A stretch of 64,000 bases of DNA, from assembly GCF_017894385.1 (NCBI RefSeq), contig NZ_CP059560.1, positions 4,906,501-4,970,500 of the forward strand, in the 5' to 3' direction. This stretch comes from Aromatoleum petrolei (GTDB lineage Bacteria > Pseudomonadota > Gammaproteobacteria > Burkholderiales > Rhodocyclaceae). A model generated the notes under the pieces. It was given only the letters and a program-made list of their open reading frames with translations, was not told the DNA's origin and did not search any database. The position numbers and the translations under genes are program-made. Below are positions 33,776-47,130 of the stretch, one piece after another (position 1 is the stretch's first letter; each line of letters starts with the position of its first letter).

Positions 33776-33973
33776 CCATTTCTCGCCCCGATCCGCCTGT
33801 AGCCGATACGAAACAGGTGCGACGTCCGTGCGGCGGAATCACAGTGGTTCATCAGCTACGTTTGCGACGTTTCGATCCGATGACCGGACTAGCGTCGCTT
33901 CGCCTTCGTCCGTGCCGGCGCCGGTTGGTTACGCACTTGCCGGGCGGATCGCCTGATATGCAGGAGTGGAAAC
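33776..33973. other. Intergenic region before the PCuAC gene
   Basis: 198 bp with no gene. AGGAG at 33963-33967 serves the PCuAC start. I looked for a cobalamin-type or other riboswitch and for a clear operator and found none. Confidence 0.4.
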
Positions 33974-34429
33974 ATGAAGCATTACATTGCAGCAGCTCTG
34001 TCCCTGATCGCCTTCTCGCTGCCCGCGCAGGCAGACGTCAAGATCGAGGAACCGTGGGTGCGCGCGACCGTGCCGCACCAGAAGGTCACCGGAGCCTTCA
34101 TGCGGCTCACCGCATCCGAGGATGCGAAGCTGGTCGCTGCGGGTTCGCCGGTGGCCGGTACCGTCGAGATTCACGAGATGGCGTTGGAGCACGAAGTCAT
34201 GAAGATGCGGCCGGTCGCCGCGGTGGCGCTTCCCGCGGGTCAGTCCGTGGAACTCAAGCCCGGCGCGCACCACGTCATGCTGCTCGATCTGCGCAAACCC
34301 TTGCAGCCCGGTGAAACCGTGCCGCTGACCCTCACGGTAGAGGGGCGTGATGGCAAGCGCGAAACGATCGAGATCAAGGCACCGGTGCGGCCGCTCGGTA
34401 CGATGGGAGGTGCCGGGCATGAGCGCTGA
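33974..34429 (+). CDS. Periplasmic copper chaperone PCu(A)C
   Basis: A 151-residue protein with a signal peptide (cleavage after PAQA) and the PCuAC copper motif H(x)M...M...HxM, here H67/M69, M76/M78 and H100/M102 in a cupredoxin-like fold. Family members bind Cu(I) and help load the Cu-A centre of cytochrome c oxidase or supply cbb3 oxidase. The C-terminus ends in GGAGHER. It overlaps the TonB receptor gene by 11 bases, so copper uptake across the outer membrane and periplasmic delivery appear coupled. Confidence 0.92.
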   Translation: MKHYIAAALSLIAFSLPAQADVKIEEPWVRATVPHQKVTGAFMRLTASEDAKLVAAGSPVAGTVEIHEMALEHEVMKMRPVAAVALPAGQSVELKPGAHHVMLLDLRKPLQPGETVPLTLTVEGRDGKRETIEIKAPVRPLGTMGGAGHER

Positions 34430-36524
34430 GCGAATCCGCGCATTGGTCGCGCTGTCGTGCGCCTGTGCGATTGGCGGGGTGTCGGCGGCTGAGGGCGAGA
34501 CGATCCTGGAGCAGGTGACCGTCACGGGTACGCGCGAAAAGGAGCGATTGGTCGAAACTCCGGCGTCGGTCGGCGCCGTGAAGGCGGAGGCGATTGCGGC
34601 GGACAAGCCGGCTCATCCCGCCCAGGTCATGGGACAGATCCCCGGTGCCGCAGTCGCCGTCACCAATGGTGAAGGACATACGACCTCCATCCGTCAGCCG
34701 TTCACGACAAGTCCCGTGTACCTTTTCCTTGAAGATGGCATTCCGTCGCGTTCACCGGGTTTCTTCAATCACAATGCGCTGTACGAGATCAACGTGCCGC
34801 AGGCGGGCGGCATCGAGGTGAACCGCGGGCCGTCTTCGGCGCTCTACGGGTCGGATGCAATCGGCGGCGTCGTGAACGTGCTGACGCGCGTGCCGCCGAC
34901 GAAGCCCGAGCTCGGAGCCTCCGTCGAGATCGGCGAACATGGCTGGCGGCGCGCGCTCCTGAGCGGCGGATCGGGTTACGCCAACGGCGGCTTTCGTGCC
35001 GACCTCAATCTCTCCGCGACCGACGGCTGGCGTGACGATACCGCGTACGACCGCAAGAGTGGCACCCTGCGCTGGGACCACTTCATCGGCGACAACACTT
35101 CGCTGAAAACCGTGCTCGGTTTCTCCGAGATCGATCAGGATACAGGCGCCAATTCGCCTCTCGTGCGCGAGGACTACAAACACGACCCGACGCGCAACTA
35201 CCTACCGATTGCCTTCCGCAAGGTCAGTGCGCTGCGGCTCTCGACCAGTTTGGAGCATGAGACCGCCGATTCGCTGCTGTCGATTACGCCCTACGTGCGC
35301 GACAACAGCATGGATCTGCTGGCGAGCTTCGCCCTGCGTTTCGATCCCAGCCTCGCCGAGACGCGGAACCAGTCCTACGGCCTGATGGCCAAGTGGCGCC
35401 AGGATTTCGCTCCGATGCGTGCGCGCCTGATTGCGGGCATCGATCTAGACATGAGTCCCGGGTCGCGGCGGGAGAACAGGGTCAATGCGACGACGCGCGG
35501 AAGCGGTGCGAGCCAGGAGTTCATCGACTATACGGTGGGGGCGCGCATCTACGATTATGACGTTGAATATCGTGGTATTTCACCCTACCTGCACGGGGAA
35601 ATCTCGCCCACCGATCGTTTGCGCCTGACGGCGGGGCTGCGTTATGACGACATGCGCTACGCCTTCCGCAACGACTTCGCCGCCGGCGTCGTCCAGGTCG
35701 GCAGCAGCTTCTACGGGCAGGTGGCCGACAGCACAGTGAATTTCCGTCGTGCAACGCCCAAGCTCGGCGCGACATACGCGCTGGATCGCGATACCCACCT
35801 GTTTGCCTCGTACAATCAGGGCTTCCGCGCACCGTCCGAATCTCAACTCTTCCGGCCGTCGCGCGCGACGAGTCGTGCATCGGCGCTGGCGCTCGCGCAG
35901 TCGGCGCTCGAGCTGGAGGCCATCCGGGCCGAACAGTTCGAGCTTGGCATCCGCGGGGTGGTCGCCGGCGTGTCCTACGACCTGGTCGCCTACGATCTCA
36001 CCAAGCACGACGACATCGTGAGCCAGCGCGATCCCGAGACGACGCAGACGATCACGACCAATGCCGGCAAGACGCGGCACCGTGGCGTCGAACTCGGAGT
36101 CGGCGCCCCCCTGCACCGCACCGTCAGACTCGACGTTTCGATGTCGTACGCGTGGCACGAGTTCGAGGACTGGGAGACGTCGCAGGGCGATTTCGGTGGG
36201 AACGAACAGGCCAGCGCGCCACGCTTCATGTCGAATACGCGCCTGACCTGGACGCCGACGACTGCAGTCCGGGCGCAGGTCGAATGGTCGAGAATCGGCT
36301 CCTACTGGCTCGATGACGCGAACACCGTGAAGTATGGCGGCCATAATCTCTTCAATCTTCGGGGGAACTACGCCCTCAACCCGACGTGGTCGCTGTTCGG
36401 CAGCATCCAGAACCTGACCGACAAGCGTTACGCCGAAAGCGCGCAACTGTCGACGCGGAGTACGCCGGTCTATTCGCCAGGCTTGCCCAGGGCCGTGATC
36501 GCAGGAGTGGAGGCGAAATGGTGA
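34419..36524 (+). CDS. TonB-dependent outer-membrane receptor (probably copper)
   Basis: A 701-residue receptor with a signal peptide, a TonB-box region (ETILEQVTVTGTREKE), a plug domain (IPGAAVAVTNGEGHTTSIRQPF, RGPSSALYGSDAIGGVVNVLTR) and a C-terminal 22-strand barrel ending in the outer-membrane signature AGVEAKW. ATG 34419 has GGGAGG upstream. The substrate is inferred from its place between PCuAC and a Cys-rich BNR protein: copper or a copper complex. Siderophore or cobalamin uptake cannot be excluded from sequence. Confidence 0.88.
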   Translation: MSAERIRALVALSCACAIGGVSAAEGETILEQVTVTGTREKERLVETPASVGAVKAEAIAADKPAHPAQVMGQIPGAAVAVTNGEGHTTSIRQPFTTSPVYLFLEDGIPSRSPGFFNHNALYEINVPQAGGIEVNRGPSSALYGSDAIGGVVNVLTRVPPTKPELGASVEIGEHGWRRALLSGGSGYANGGFRADLNLSATDGWRDDTAYDRKSGTLRWDHFIGDNTSLKTVLGFSEIDQDTGANSPLVREDYKHDPTRNYLPIAFRKVSALRLSTSLEHETADSLLSITPYVRDNSMDLLASFALRFDPSLAETRNQSYGLMAKWRQDFAPMRARLIAGIDLDMSPGSRRENRVNATTRGSGASQEFIDYTVGARIYDYDVEYRGISPYLHGEISPTDRLRLTAGLRYDDMRYAFRNDFAAGVVQVGSSFYGQVADSTVNFRRATPKLGATYALDRDTHLFASYNQGFRAPSESQLFRPSRATSRASALALAQSALELEAIRAEQFELGIRGVVAGVSYDLVAYDLTKHDDIVSQRDPETTQTITTNAGKTRHRGVELGVGAPLHRTVRLDVSMSYAWHEFEDWETSQGDFGGNEQASAPRFMSNTRLTWTPTTAVRAQVEWSRIGSYWLDDANTVKYGGHNLFNLRGNYALNPTWSLFGSIQNLTDKRYAESAQLSTRSTPVYSPGLPRAVIAGVEAKW

Positions 36525-37735
36525 GCGCTGCAACCCCAGGGAGTGCCGCCCGGAAGGCGTTGCTGGTGTTGCTCGGGGCCTTGGCCATCGCCAATGTTGA
36601 CGTGGCCCACGCGCAGTCGGCTCAGCACATGCATGGAGCGGCTGGCGCCAAGCCCGCGCGACCGGAGCTGGGAACGAGTGCGGCCTTCGCTCCCGACGGC
36701 GCGCTGTACGCAGTGTCGAAGGATGGTCAGCATGTATTGCTGCATCGCAGTCCGGATGACGGCCGCAGCTGGGATTCGCCTGTCGTCGTCAACGCGGAGC
36801 CGGAGCAGATCTCGGCAGACGGCGAAAATCGTCCCAAGCTCGCCTTCGATGCGGATGGCGCGGCGCTGGTGTCATGGACCCGACCGCTGGCGAAGCGTTT
36901 CACCGGTGAGATTCGCCTCGCCCGTGCCGATGACCGCCGCCACTTCACAGCGCCCGTCACGGTACACCGCGATCGTCAGGAGATCACCCATCGCTTCGAG
37001 TCGCTCGCCGTGACCGGTGCCGGGAAGGTCGTGCTGGCGTGGATCGACAAGCGCGACCTCGAGCTCGCCCAGGCGGCGAATCGCGACTACCGCGGCGCGG
37101 CGATCTACGCGGCGGTTTCGGACGACGGCGGGCGCAGTTTCAGACCCGAGAGGAAGATCTCCGACCATTCCTGCGAATGCTGCCGCATCGCGATCGCGGG
37201 GGATACGGACGGCCTCCCGTTGCTGATGTGGCGCCATGTCTTCGAGCCCAACGAGCGCGATCACGCGGTGGTCAAGCTGGGCGCGGACGGGGCGCCCGGC
37301 CCCGTCCTGCGCGCCACCTTCGACCGCTGGCGCATCGACGCCTGTCCGCATCACGGCCCCTCACTTGCCGTTGCCCCGAACAGCACGCGTCACGCGGTGT
37401 GGTTCAACGAGAAGGATGGCGAAGGGCGCGTGTTCTATGGGCGCCTGGAAGATGGACGCGTGAGGGGGCAGCGCGCACTGGGCGGTGAGCGGGCGGCGCA
37501 TGCGGACCTTGCGATTGCAGGTCGGCGCGTCGCCATTGTCTGGAAGGAGTTTGACGGAAGGAGCACGCTTCTTCGGGCAGAGGTTTCGGCGGACGGTGGT
37601 GCGACCTTCAGTGCGCGCGCACTCGCAAGCACCTCCGGCGCATCGGACCAGCCGCGCGTGATTCGTCGTGGCGATGTGCTGTTCGCCTTCTGGCGGACGG
37701 AAAACGAAGGTATGCAGGGGTATTGGCTGGAATGA
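36518..37735 (+). CDS. Exported BNR/Asp-box (sialidase-like) protein with CxCC motif
   Basis: A 405-residue exported protein (signal peptide cut near AHAQS). Three Asp-box repeats are visible (SPDDGRSW, SDDGGRSF, SADGGATF), giving a beta-propeller of the exo-sialidase superfamily. True sialidase active-site arginines cannot be assigned. Unusual features are HMHG after the signal peptide, CECC at residues 219-222 and a CPHHGP motif later, possible thiol/His metal sites. It overlaps the TonB receptor by seven bases and the thioredoxin-like gene by four, so it belongs to the copper cluster. Function unknown; copper binding is my inference. Confidence 0.75.
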   Translation: MVSAATPGSAARKALLVLLGALAIANVDVAHAQSAQHMHGAAGAKPARPELGTSAAFAPDGALYAVSKDGQHVLLHRSPDDGRSWDSPVVVNAEPEQISADGENRPKLAFDADGAALVSWTRPLAKRFTGEIRLARADDRRHFTAPVTVHRDRQEITHRFESLAVTGAGKVVLAWIDKRDLELAQAANRDYRGAAIYAAVSDDGGRSFRPERKISDHSCECCRIAIAGDTDGLPLLMWRHVFEPNERDHAVVKLGADGAPGPVLRATFDRWRIDACPHHGPSLAVAPNSTRHAVWFNEKDGEGRVFYGRLEDGRVRGQRALGGERAAHADLAIAGRRVAIVWKEFDGRSTLLRAEVSADGGATFSARALASTSGASDQPRVIRRGDVLFAFWRTENEGMQGYWLE

Positions 37736-38205
37736 AGATCCGGAACCTCATTGCGGTCTTGGCGTGGAGCCTCGCTGCGGCAACTGCCGCGGCGGAATTC
37801 CAGACCCTGGATCGGGCTGCCGCGGCCCGAATCGTCAATCCCGCGAGCCACACGGTACCGACGATCGTTGCCCTGTGGTCATCGGAGTGCATTCACTGCA
37901 AGAAGAACCTGAAACTCTTTTCCCAGATGGCCAAGGGCGACCACAGGTTCAGGCTGGTCACGGTCGCAGTGGAGGCGCCGTTTGCAGGCTTGGCCGAACC
38001 GCTCGACCTGCTTTCCGTGCCCGGGCAACGTTTCGCCTACGGAGGTGAGTCGCCCGAGGCGCTCGGTTACGCGCTCGATCCGAAGTGGCGCGGCGAGTTG
38101 CCGAGAACGATCTTTTTCGACGGGAAGGGCGGCAAGTCAGCCCTGTCCGGTGTCGTCACCGAGGCGACGGTCCGCTCGGCCCTCGGTCTGCAGGCGGCCC
38201 CGTAA
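37732..38205 (+). CDS. Periplasmic thioredoxin-like protein
   Basis: A 157-residue exported protein with signal peptide (cut near ATAAAEF) and a thioredoxin-type active site WSSECIHCKKN (C53, C56). The remaining fold agrees with a TlpA/thioredoxin-like oxidoreductase; the cis-Pro strand is visible as LPRTIFFD. Its likely job is to keep cysteines of copper-handling partners reduced, for example the CxCC protein encoded just upstream (four-base overlap). Last gene of the cluster, followed by a shared terminator. Confidence 0.78.
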   Translation: MKIRNLIAVLAWSLAAATAAAEFQTLDRAAAARIVNPASHTVPTIVALWSSECIHCKKNLKLFSQMAKGDHRFRLVTVAVEAPFAGLAEPLDLLSVPGQRFAYGGESPEALGYALDPKWRGELPRTIFFDGKGGKSALSGVVTEATVRSALGLQAAP

Positions 38206-38224
38206 CGACGCCGGCCGGAAAGTA

Positions 38225-38248
38225 AAAGGGCGGCCGAAGCCGCCCTTT
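38225..38248. terminator. Bidirectional terminator between the copper cluster and etf-QO
   Basis: AAAGGGCGGC (38225-38234), loop CGAA, GCCGCCCTTT (38239-38248): a perfect 10-bp stem with A/T ends on both sides, lying between converging genes. Confidence 0.85.
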
Positions 38249-38273
38249 GCCGTCGCTGGCTTGGAGCTGGGGC

Positions 38274-39917
38274 TTACATCCCTTGGTAGATCGGTCCCTC
38301 GCCACCCTGCGGCACGACCCAGTTGATGTTCTGTGTCGGGTCCTTGATGTCGCAGGTCTTGCAGTGCACGCAGTTTTGGGCGTTGATCTGCAGGCGAGGG
38401 TTCTGCCCCGATTCGTCGCGCACGATCTCGTACACGCCGGCCGGGCAGTAGCGCTGCTCGGGGGCGTCGTACTTCGCGAGGTTCACCGCGATCGGCACCG
38501 AGGCATCCTTAAGCTGCAGGTGGCAGGGCTGGTCTTCCTCGTGGTTGGTGTTCGACAGGAACACAGAGGAGAGACGGTCGAAGGTCAGCACGCCGTCGGG
38601 CTTCGGATAGTCGATCTTCGGGCATTCCGATGCGAGCTTGAGCTTGTCGTGGTCGGACGAGTTGTGCAGCGTCCACGGCGCCTTGCCGCCAAACACCTTC
38701 TGGTCGATGCCGAAGAGCAGTGAGCCCATCCACAGGCCCTTCTTCATGTAGGGCTTGAAGTTGCGCGTCTTGTGCAGCTCATCGAACAGCCAGCTGCTCT
38801 TGAACGCCTCCGAGAACGCCGTCAGCTCGTCGCGCTGCCGTTCGGCCGTGACCGCGTCGAACGCGGCTTCCGCTGCAAGCGCGCCGCTCTTGATCGCTGC
38901 GTGGCTGCCCTTGATGCGCGCGGCATTGAGGAAACCGGCGTCGTCGCCGATCAGCGCGCCGCCCGGGAACACCAGCTTGGGCTGGCTCTGCAGGCCGCCT
39001 GCGGCGATCGCGCGCGCGCCGTACGCGAGGCGCTTGCCGCCTTCGAGATACTTGCGGATCTCGGGGTGCGTCTTGTAGCGCTGGAACTCCTCGAAGGGCG
39101 ACAGATGCGGGTTCGTATAGTTGAGGCCCACGACGTAGCCGATCGCGACGAGGTTGTCCTCGAGGTGATAGACGAAGCCGCCGCCGTAGGTGTCCGAGGG
39201 CAGGGGCCAGCCCGTGGTATGCACGACTACGCCCGGCTCGTGGCGCTCGGCCGGCACTTCCCACAGCTCCTTCAGCCCGATGCCGTAGGTTTGCGGATCG
39301 ACGCCGTCGCGCAGATTGAATTTCGCTTCGAGCTGCTTGCCCAGGTGGCCGCGGCAGCCTTCGGCGAACAGCGTGTATTTCGCGTGCAGCTCCATCCCGG
39401 GCTGGTAGGCGGGGCCCTGTTCGCCTTCGCGCGTGACGCCCATGTCGCCGGTCGCGACACCCTTCACGGCGCCATTCTCGTCATACAGGATCTCGGCGCC
39501 GGCGAAGCCCGGATAGACCTCCACGCCCAGCGCCTCGGCATGCTCGCCGAGCCACTTGGCGACGTTCCCGAGGCGCACGATGTAGTTGCCGTGATTCAGG
39601 AAACAGTCCGGCAAGAGGCCGTTCGGCACCTTGCGCCCGCCCGTCTCGTTGAGGAAGATCACGCGGTCTTCGGTGACGGCGGTGTTGAGCGGGGCGCCTT
39701 GTTCCTTCCAGTCGGGGATCAGTTCGTTCAGTGCGCGCGGGTCCATCACGGCGCCTGAGAGGATGTGCGCGCCGATCTCGGCCGCCTTCTCGATCAGGCA
39801 CACGGAGATGTCGTTACCCTTCTCGGCCGCCAGTTGCTTCAGCCTGATTGCCGCCGCGAGCCCCGCAGGGCCGCCGCCGACGATCAGGACGTCGAATTCC
39901 ATCGATTCGCGTTCCAT
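38274..39917 (-). CDS. Electron transfer flavoprotein-ubiquinone oxidoreductase
   Basis: A 547-residue inner-membrane-associated flavoprotein that passes electrons from ETF (reduced by acyl-CoA dehydrogenases) to ubiquinone. It has the FAD motif [15 protein letters not shown] near the start, the conserved [15 protein letters not shown] segment ([13 protein letters not shown]) and the C-terminal 4Fe-4S domain with CPAGVYE and [19 protein letters not shown]. Length and ends fit the family. Start 39917 or 39902 ([10 protein letters not shown]). It links functionally to fadH, and a matching palindrome lies in its upstream region. Confidence 0.96.
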   Translation of the reverse strand: MERESMEFDVLIVGGGPAGLAAAIRLKQLAAEKGNDISVCLIEKAAEIGAHILSGAVMDPRALNELIPDWKEQGAPLNTAVTEDRVIFLNETGGRKVPNGLLPDCFLNHGNYIVRLGNVAKWLGEHAEALGVEVYPGFAGAEILYDENGAVKGVATGDMGVTREGEQGPAYQPGMELHAKYTLFAEGCRGHLGKQLEAKFNLRDGVDPQTYGIGLKELWEVPAERHEPGVVVHTTGWPLPSDTYGGGFVYHLEDNLVAIGYVVGLNYTNPHLSPFEEFQRYKTHPEIRKYLEGGKRLAYGARAIAAGGLQSQPKLVFPGGALIGDDAGFLNAARIKGSHAAIKSGALAAEAAFDAVTAERQRDELTAFSEAFKSSWLFDELHKTRNFKPYMKKGLWMGSLLFGIDQKVFGGKAPWTLHNSSDHDKLKLASECPKIDYPKPDGVLTFDRLSSVFLSNTNHEEDQPCHLQLKDASVPIAVNLAKYDAPEQRYCPAGVYEIVRDESGQNPRLQINAQNCVHCKTCDIKDPTQNINWVVPQGGEGPIYQGM

Positions 39918-39950
39918 TCAGTTCTCCATTTGAATACGCGGATATTGGTT

Positions 39951-39979
39951 TTGTCCATCGCAGACATGCAGTTTAATAC
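39951..39979 (+). promoter_or_regulatory. Possible promoter in the etf-QO/thioesterase intergenic region
   Basis: TTGTCC (39951-39956) and TAATAC (39974-39979) are 17 bp apart on the plus strand. A transcript from here would run through the palindrome at 40025-40050 before the thioesterase start. Weak evidence. Confidence 0.3.
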
Positions 39980-40024
39980 ATGCGCGGCCCTGCTCACGCA
40001 TGCCAACTGCCGTCGCAACGCATG

Positions 40025-40050
40025 TCTAACATACGGTACCGTATGTTAGA
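40025..40050. promoter_or_regulatory. 26-bp perfect palindromic operator
   Basis: A perfect inverted repeat centred between 40037 and 40038 with core ACATACGGTACCGTATGT. It lies 36 bp before the thioesterase ATG and about 110 bp before the etf-QO start, so it can serve both. The inner 17 bases match the fadH upstream site at all but two positions. Perfect symmetry and length suggest a TetR-family dimer or pair of dimers. Confidence 0.8.
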
Positions 40051-40085
40051 GTGTCTTGTCGAGCCAAACCAGAGGAACCGACCCA

Positions 40086-40490
40086 ATGGAAGAGAAACGG
40101 AAGTTGGTCCATACCACCCGCATTCCGGTGCGCTGGGGAGACATGGACTACTACGGGCACGTCAATAACACGGTGTACTTCCGCTATTGTGAGCAGGCGC
40201 GCGTGGAATGGATCGAGCAACTCGGTTTCGGCGTCGATCCGAATTGCGGCTCGGGGCCGGTCGTAATCAACGCCAACTGCACCTTCCTGGTGCCGATCAA
40301 TTATCCCGCGACCGTGATCGTGAAGATGTATGCGGGCGAACCTGGCCGAAGCAGCGTGATGACCTGGTATGAACTCTTCGTCGAGGGCGAGGACCGCCTC
40401 TACGCGGACGGCGCGTCCAAGGTCGTGTGGATGGACATGGCCACGAACAAGTCGGTGCCTCTGCCGGAAGGGCTGCGCGCTTTTCTCTGA
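40086..40490 (+). CDS. Acyl-CoA thioesterase, 4-hydroxybenzoyl-CoA thioesterase/YbgC type
   Basis: A 134-residue hotdog-fold protein. The catalytic signature RWGDMDYYGHVNNTVYFRYCEQAR, with the Asp of GDMD and the N-terminal His/Asn of GHVNN, is the 4HBT family motif. It should hydrolyse acyl-CoA thioesters in the cytoplasm; chain specificity cannot be read. It sits immediately downstream of the 26-bp palindrome shared with the fadH promoter, which argues for a role linked to fatty-acid oxidation. Confidence 0.9.
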   Translation: MEEKRKLVHTTRIPVRWGDMDYYGHVNNTVYFRYCEQARVEWIEQLGFGVDPNCGSGPVVINANCTFLVPINYPATVIVKMYAGEPGRSSVMTWYELFVEGEDRLYADGASKVVWMDMATNKSVPLPEGLRAFL

Positions 40491-40566
40491 CGCATCATGC
40501 TCGGCCGGATCGGGTACAGTCCAGGATGCACGTAACTTTCGTTACCCCTTTTCACAGGGAGATCCG

Positions 40567-41107
40567 ATGATGCTGATGAACTGCGAGAAATCCGTGCTGC
40601 TGATTGTCGATGTGCAGGAGCGGCTTGCGCCGGCGATCGACGAAGGCGAGGCTGTCGTACGCAATTGCGTGTGGCTTGCCGGCGTCGCAGCGCGCGTTGG
40701 GGTGCCGGTGGTCGTCACGGAGCACTTCCCGGACAAGATCGGCGGCACGGTTGCGGAAGTGAAGGCCGCGGCAGTGGCCGCCGGCGCACAGTTCGTCACC
40801 AAGCAGCATTTTTCGGCCGAGGTCGACGGATGCCTCAGGGGTACGACCATCGATGACAGGCGGCAGGTCGTCGTGTGCGGAACGGAAGCACACGTCTGCG
40901 TCCAGCAGACCGCGCTGGGCTTGCGCTGGGCGGGGCGCGACGTCTTCGTGGTGGCGGATGCCGCCGGCTCGCGGCGATCGAGCGACCGGGAGTTGGCCTT
41001 CGCACGCATGCGCGGCCACGGCATTGAGATCGTCTCGCGGGAGATGGTGGCTTTCGAGTGGTTGCGCCGCGGGGGCACCGAACTCTTCCGCAGCGTCAAT
41101 CGCGACT

Positions 41108-41118
<11 letters not shown>
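40567..41118 (+). CDS. Isochorismatase-like cysteine hydrolase (YcaC type)
   Basis: A 183-residue hydrolase of the isochorismatase-like superfamily. The catalytic triad is visible: Asp in VLLIVDVQERL, Lys in FPDKIGGT and Cys in CGTEAHVCVQQTA, with the preceding cis-peptide GTE. Family members act on isochorismate, nicotinamide or other amides; the YcaC-like pattern leaves the substrate open. ATG 40567 has GGGAG upstream. Its end overlaps the converging pyruvyl-transferase-like gene by 11 bases. Confidence 0.88.
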
Positions 41119-43990
<2,872 letters not shown>

Positions 43991-44000
43991 GGGAGTCGTG

Positions 44001-44840
44001 ATGAAACTCTGCGGATTCGAGGTCGGTCTTGACAAGCCCTTCTTCCTGATCGCCGGACCGTGCGTGATCGAGTCGCGCGACATGGCCTTCGAGACGGCCG
44101 GCGCGCTGAAGGAAATCTGCGCCGAGCTCGCCATCCCCTTCATCTACAAGTCGTCGTACGACAAGGCCAATCGCAGTTCGGGCAAGTCCTACCGCGGCAC
44201 GGGCATGGAGAAGGGCCTCGAGATCCTCGCCGACGTGCGCAAGCAGCTCGGCGTGCCGGTGCTGACCGATGTGCACGCGATCGAGGAAATCCCGGCGGTG
44301 GCGGCCGTCGTTGACGTGTTGCAGACGCCGGCCTTCCTGTGCCGCCAGACCGACTTCATCCATGCGGTCGCCGCCAGCGGCAAGCCGGTGAACATCAAGA
44401 AGGGCCAGTTCCTCGCGCCGGGCGACATGAAGAACGTCGTGGACAAGGCGCGCGAGGCCAACGGCGGTGCCGACACCATCATGGTGTGCGAGCGCGGCGC
44501 ATCCTTCGGTTACAACAATCTCGTGTCGGATATGCGCAGCCTTGCGATCATGCGCGAAACGGGTTGCCCGGTCGTGTTCGACGCGACACATTCGGTGCAG
44601 CTTCCCGGCGGCCAGGGCACGGCCTCCGGCGGGCAGCGCGAGTTCGTGCCGGTGCTGGCGCGTGCGGCCATGGCAGTGGGCGTTGCGGGTCTCTTCATGG
44701 AGACCCACCCCGACCCCGCAAAAGCCCTCTCGGACGGACCGAACGCATGGCCGCTGCCGAAGATGAAGGCGCTGCTGGCGACGCTGAAGGACATCGATAG
44801 CCTGGTGAAGCGTCACGGCTTCATCGAACTGGCAGGCTGA
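44001..44840 (+). CDS. kdsA: 3-deoxy-8-phosphooctulonate synthase
   Basis: A 279-residue TIM-barrel enzyme joining PEP and arabinose 5-phosphate to Kdo-8-phosphate for the LPS inner core. Signatures: [52 protein letters not shown] and [13 protein letters not shown]. Start ATG 44001 has GGGAG ahead; a GTG three bases upstream is less likely. Its place between pyrG and eno suggests co-transcription. Confidence 0.97.
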   Translation: MKLCGFEVGLDKPFFLIAGPCVIESRDMAFETAGALKEICAELAIPFIYKSSYDKANRSSGKSYRGTGMEKGLEILADVRKQLGVPVLTDVHAIEEIPAVAAVVDVLQTPAFLCRQTDFIHAVAASGKPVNIKKGQFLAPGDMKNVVDKAREANGGADTIMVCERGASFGYNNLVSDMRSLAIMRETGCPVVFDATHSVQLPGGQGTASGGQREFVPVLARAAMAVGVAGLFMETHPDPAKALSDGPNAWPLPKMKALLATLKDIDSLVKRHGFIELAG

Positions 44841-44881
44841 GCGGCAGTCCGCTTTCGATCAACTTATTTTTGACCCCTTGA

Positions 44882-46186
<1,305 letters not shown>

Positions 46187-46240
46187 GCGTTTCGCGTTCT
46201 GCGGCGGCCTGAAAGGGCCGTTCGCGATGATTCAATGCAC

Positions 46241-46272
46241 AAGGCCGGCGATCGATTCGCCGGCCTTCTTTT
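46241..46272 (+). terminator. Intrinsic terminator between eno and ftsB
   Basis: AAGGCCGGCGA (46241-46251) pairs with TCGCCGGCCTT (46257-46267) around a 5-base loop and is followed by CTTTT. It lies only 25 bases before the ftsB start, so ftsB may depend on read-through or on a promoter overlapping this region. Confidence 0.85.
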
Positions 46273-46296
46273 GATTACGAACTTATTTTCATCCTT

Positions 46297-46575
46297 ATGC
46301 GCTGGCCTCTGGTCATCCTTGTCCTGCTGGTTGGAGCCCTCCAGTATCCGCTCTGGCTGGGCAAAGGCGGCTGGTTGCGGGTGTGGGATGTCGACCGGCA
46401 ACTGCAGGAGCAGCGCGAGAAGAATCGCGAGCTGGAGCAGCGCAACGCGGGCCTGGAAGCCGAGGTCCGTGATCTCAAGTCCGGCAACGAGGCGATCGAG
46501 GAACGCGCACGTTTCGAGCTCGGGCTGACCAAGCCCGGCGAGGTTTTCGTTCACACCCCCCGGCAGAAGCCCTGA
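46297..46575 (+). CDS. ftsB: Cell division protein FtsB
   Basis: A 92-residue bitopic protein: one N-terminal transmembrane helix ([20 protein letters not shown]), then the periplasmic leucine-zipper-like coiled coil ([21 protein letters not shown] and on) and the conserved [19 protein letters not shown] end. FtsB binds FtsL and FtsQ in the divisome. Location after eno is the standard one. Confidence 0.93.
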   Translation: MRWPLVILVLLVGALQYPLWLGKGGWLRVWDVDRQLQEQREKNRELEQRNAGLEAEVRDLKSGNEAIEERARFELGLTKPGEVFVHTPRQKP

Positions 46576-46604
46576 CGGCGGCTACCCCGGGGAGTGCTGC
46601 CTGC

Positions 46605-47036
46605 TCAGAGCACTTCGGCGATCGCTTCGCGCTGCAACAGCTCACCCTCGAATTCGACCAGCTCGGGGCCGAGCGCGTCGCGCGCAGACACCATTCCCAC
46701 AGGCCGGCCGTCACTCACGACGGGCACGTGCCGGAATCCGCCTTCGAACATCAGGTGCAATGCGTGGCCGAGGGGCATTTCGGGCGTTGCGGTCATCACC
46801 TTCGTGGTCATCGCACGCGCGACGGGTGTCGCCTGCGGGTCCAGTCCGGCGGCGAGCACGCGCACGAGGGCGTCGCGTTCCGTAAAGATCCCGATGAGAC
46901 GGCCGCCTTCGGTGAGCATGATGGATCCGACCTTGGCCGCGGCCATCAGACGCGCAGCCTCGCTGACGGTCAGGTCCGCAGGGCCTGTGAGGATGGGGCG
47001 GCCGGCGATGACCTCGCTGATCTTTCGTGTATGCAT
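46605..47036 (-). CDS. Two-CBS-domain protein
   Basis: A 143-residue protein made of two CBS domains in tandem: TVSEAARLMAAAKVGSIMLT...LIGIFTERDALVRVL and PLGHALHLMFEGGFRHVPVV...PVGMVSARDAL. Such stand-alone pairs bind adenine nucleotides and may sense energy charge. No effector domain is attached. It converges with ftsB and precedes the NlpC lipoprotein gene on the same strand direction. Physiological role unknown. Confidence 0.9.
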   Translation of the reverse strand: MHTRKISEVIAGRPILTGPADLTVSEAARLMAAAKVGSIMLTEGGRLIGIFTERDALVRVLAAGLDPQATPVARAMTTKVMTATPEMPLGHALHLMFEGGFRHVPVVSDGRPVGMVSARDALGPELVEFEGELLQREAIAEVL

Positions 47037-47130
47037 GATTCTGCTCCTGCTGAAGAGTGGATGAGATGCTTCCTGTCAGCGTCGGCGGGTGCAGCGCCGC
47101 CCCGGGTTGTAGGCGCCCGGGTCGCCTCGT

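Noticed and set aside
33776..33973. Possible riboswitch (cobalamin-like) upstream of the PCuAC/TonB receptor genes
   Set aside because: The conserved boxes of the cobalamin riboswitch are not present, and the neighbouring genes point to copper instead.
37849..37866. ACGGTACC resembling the core of the fatty-acid operator
   Set aside because: It lies inside the coding region of the thioredoxin-like gene and lacks the outer half-sites, so it is probably chance.
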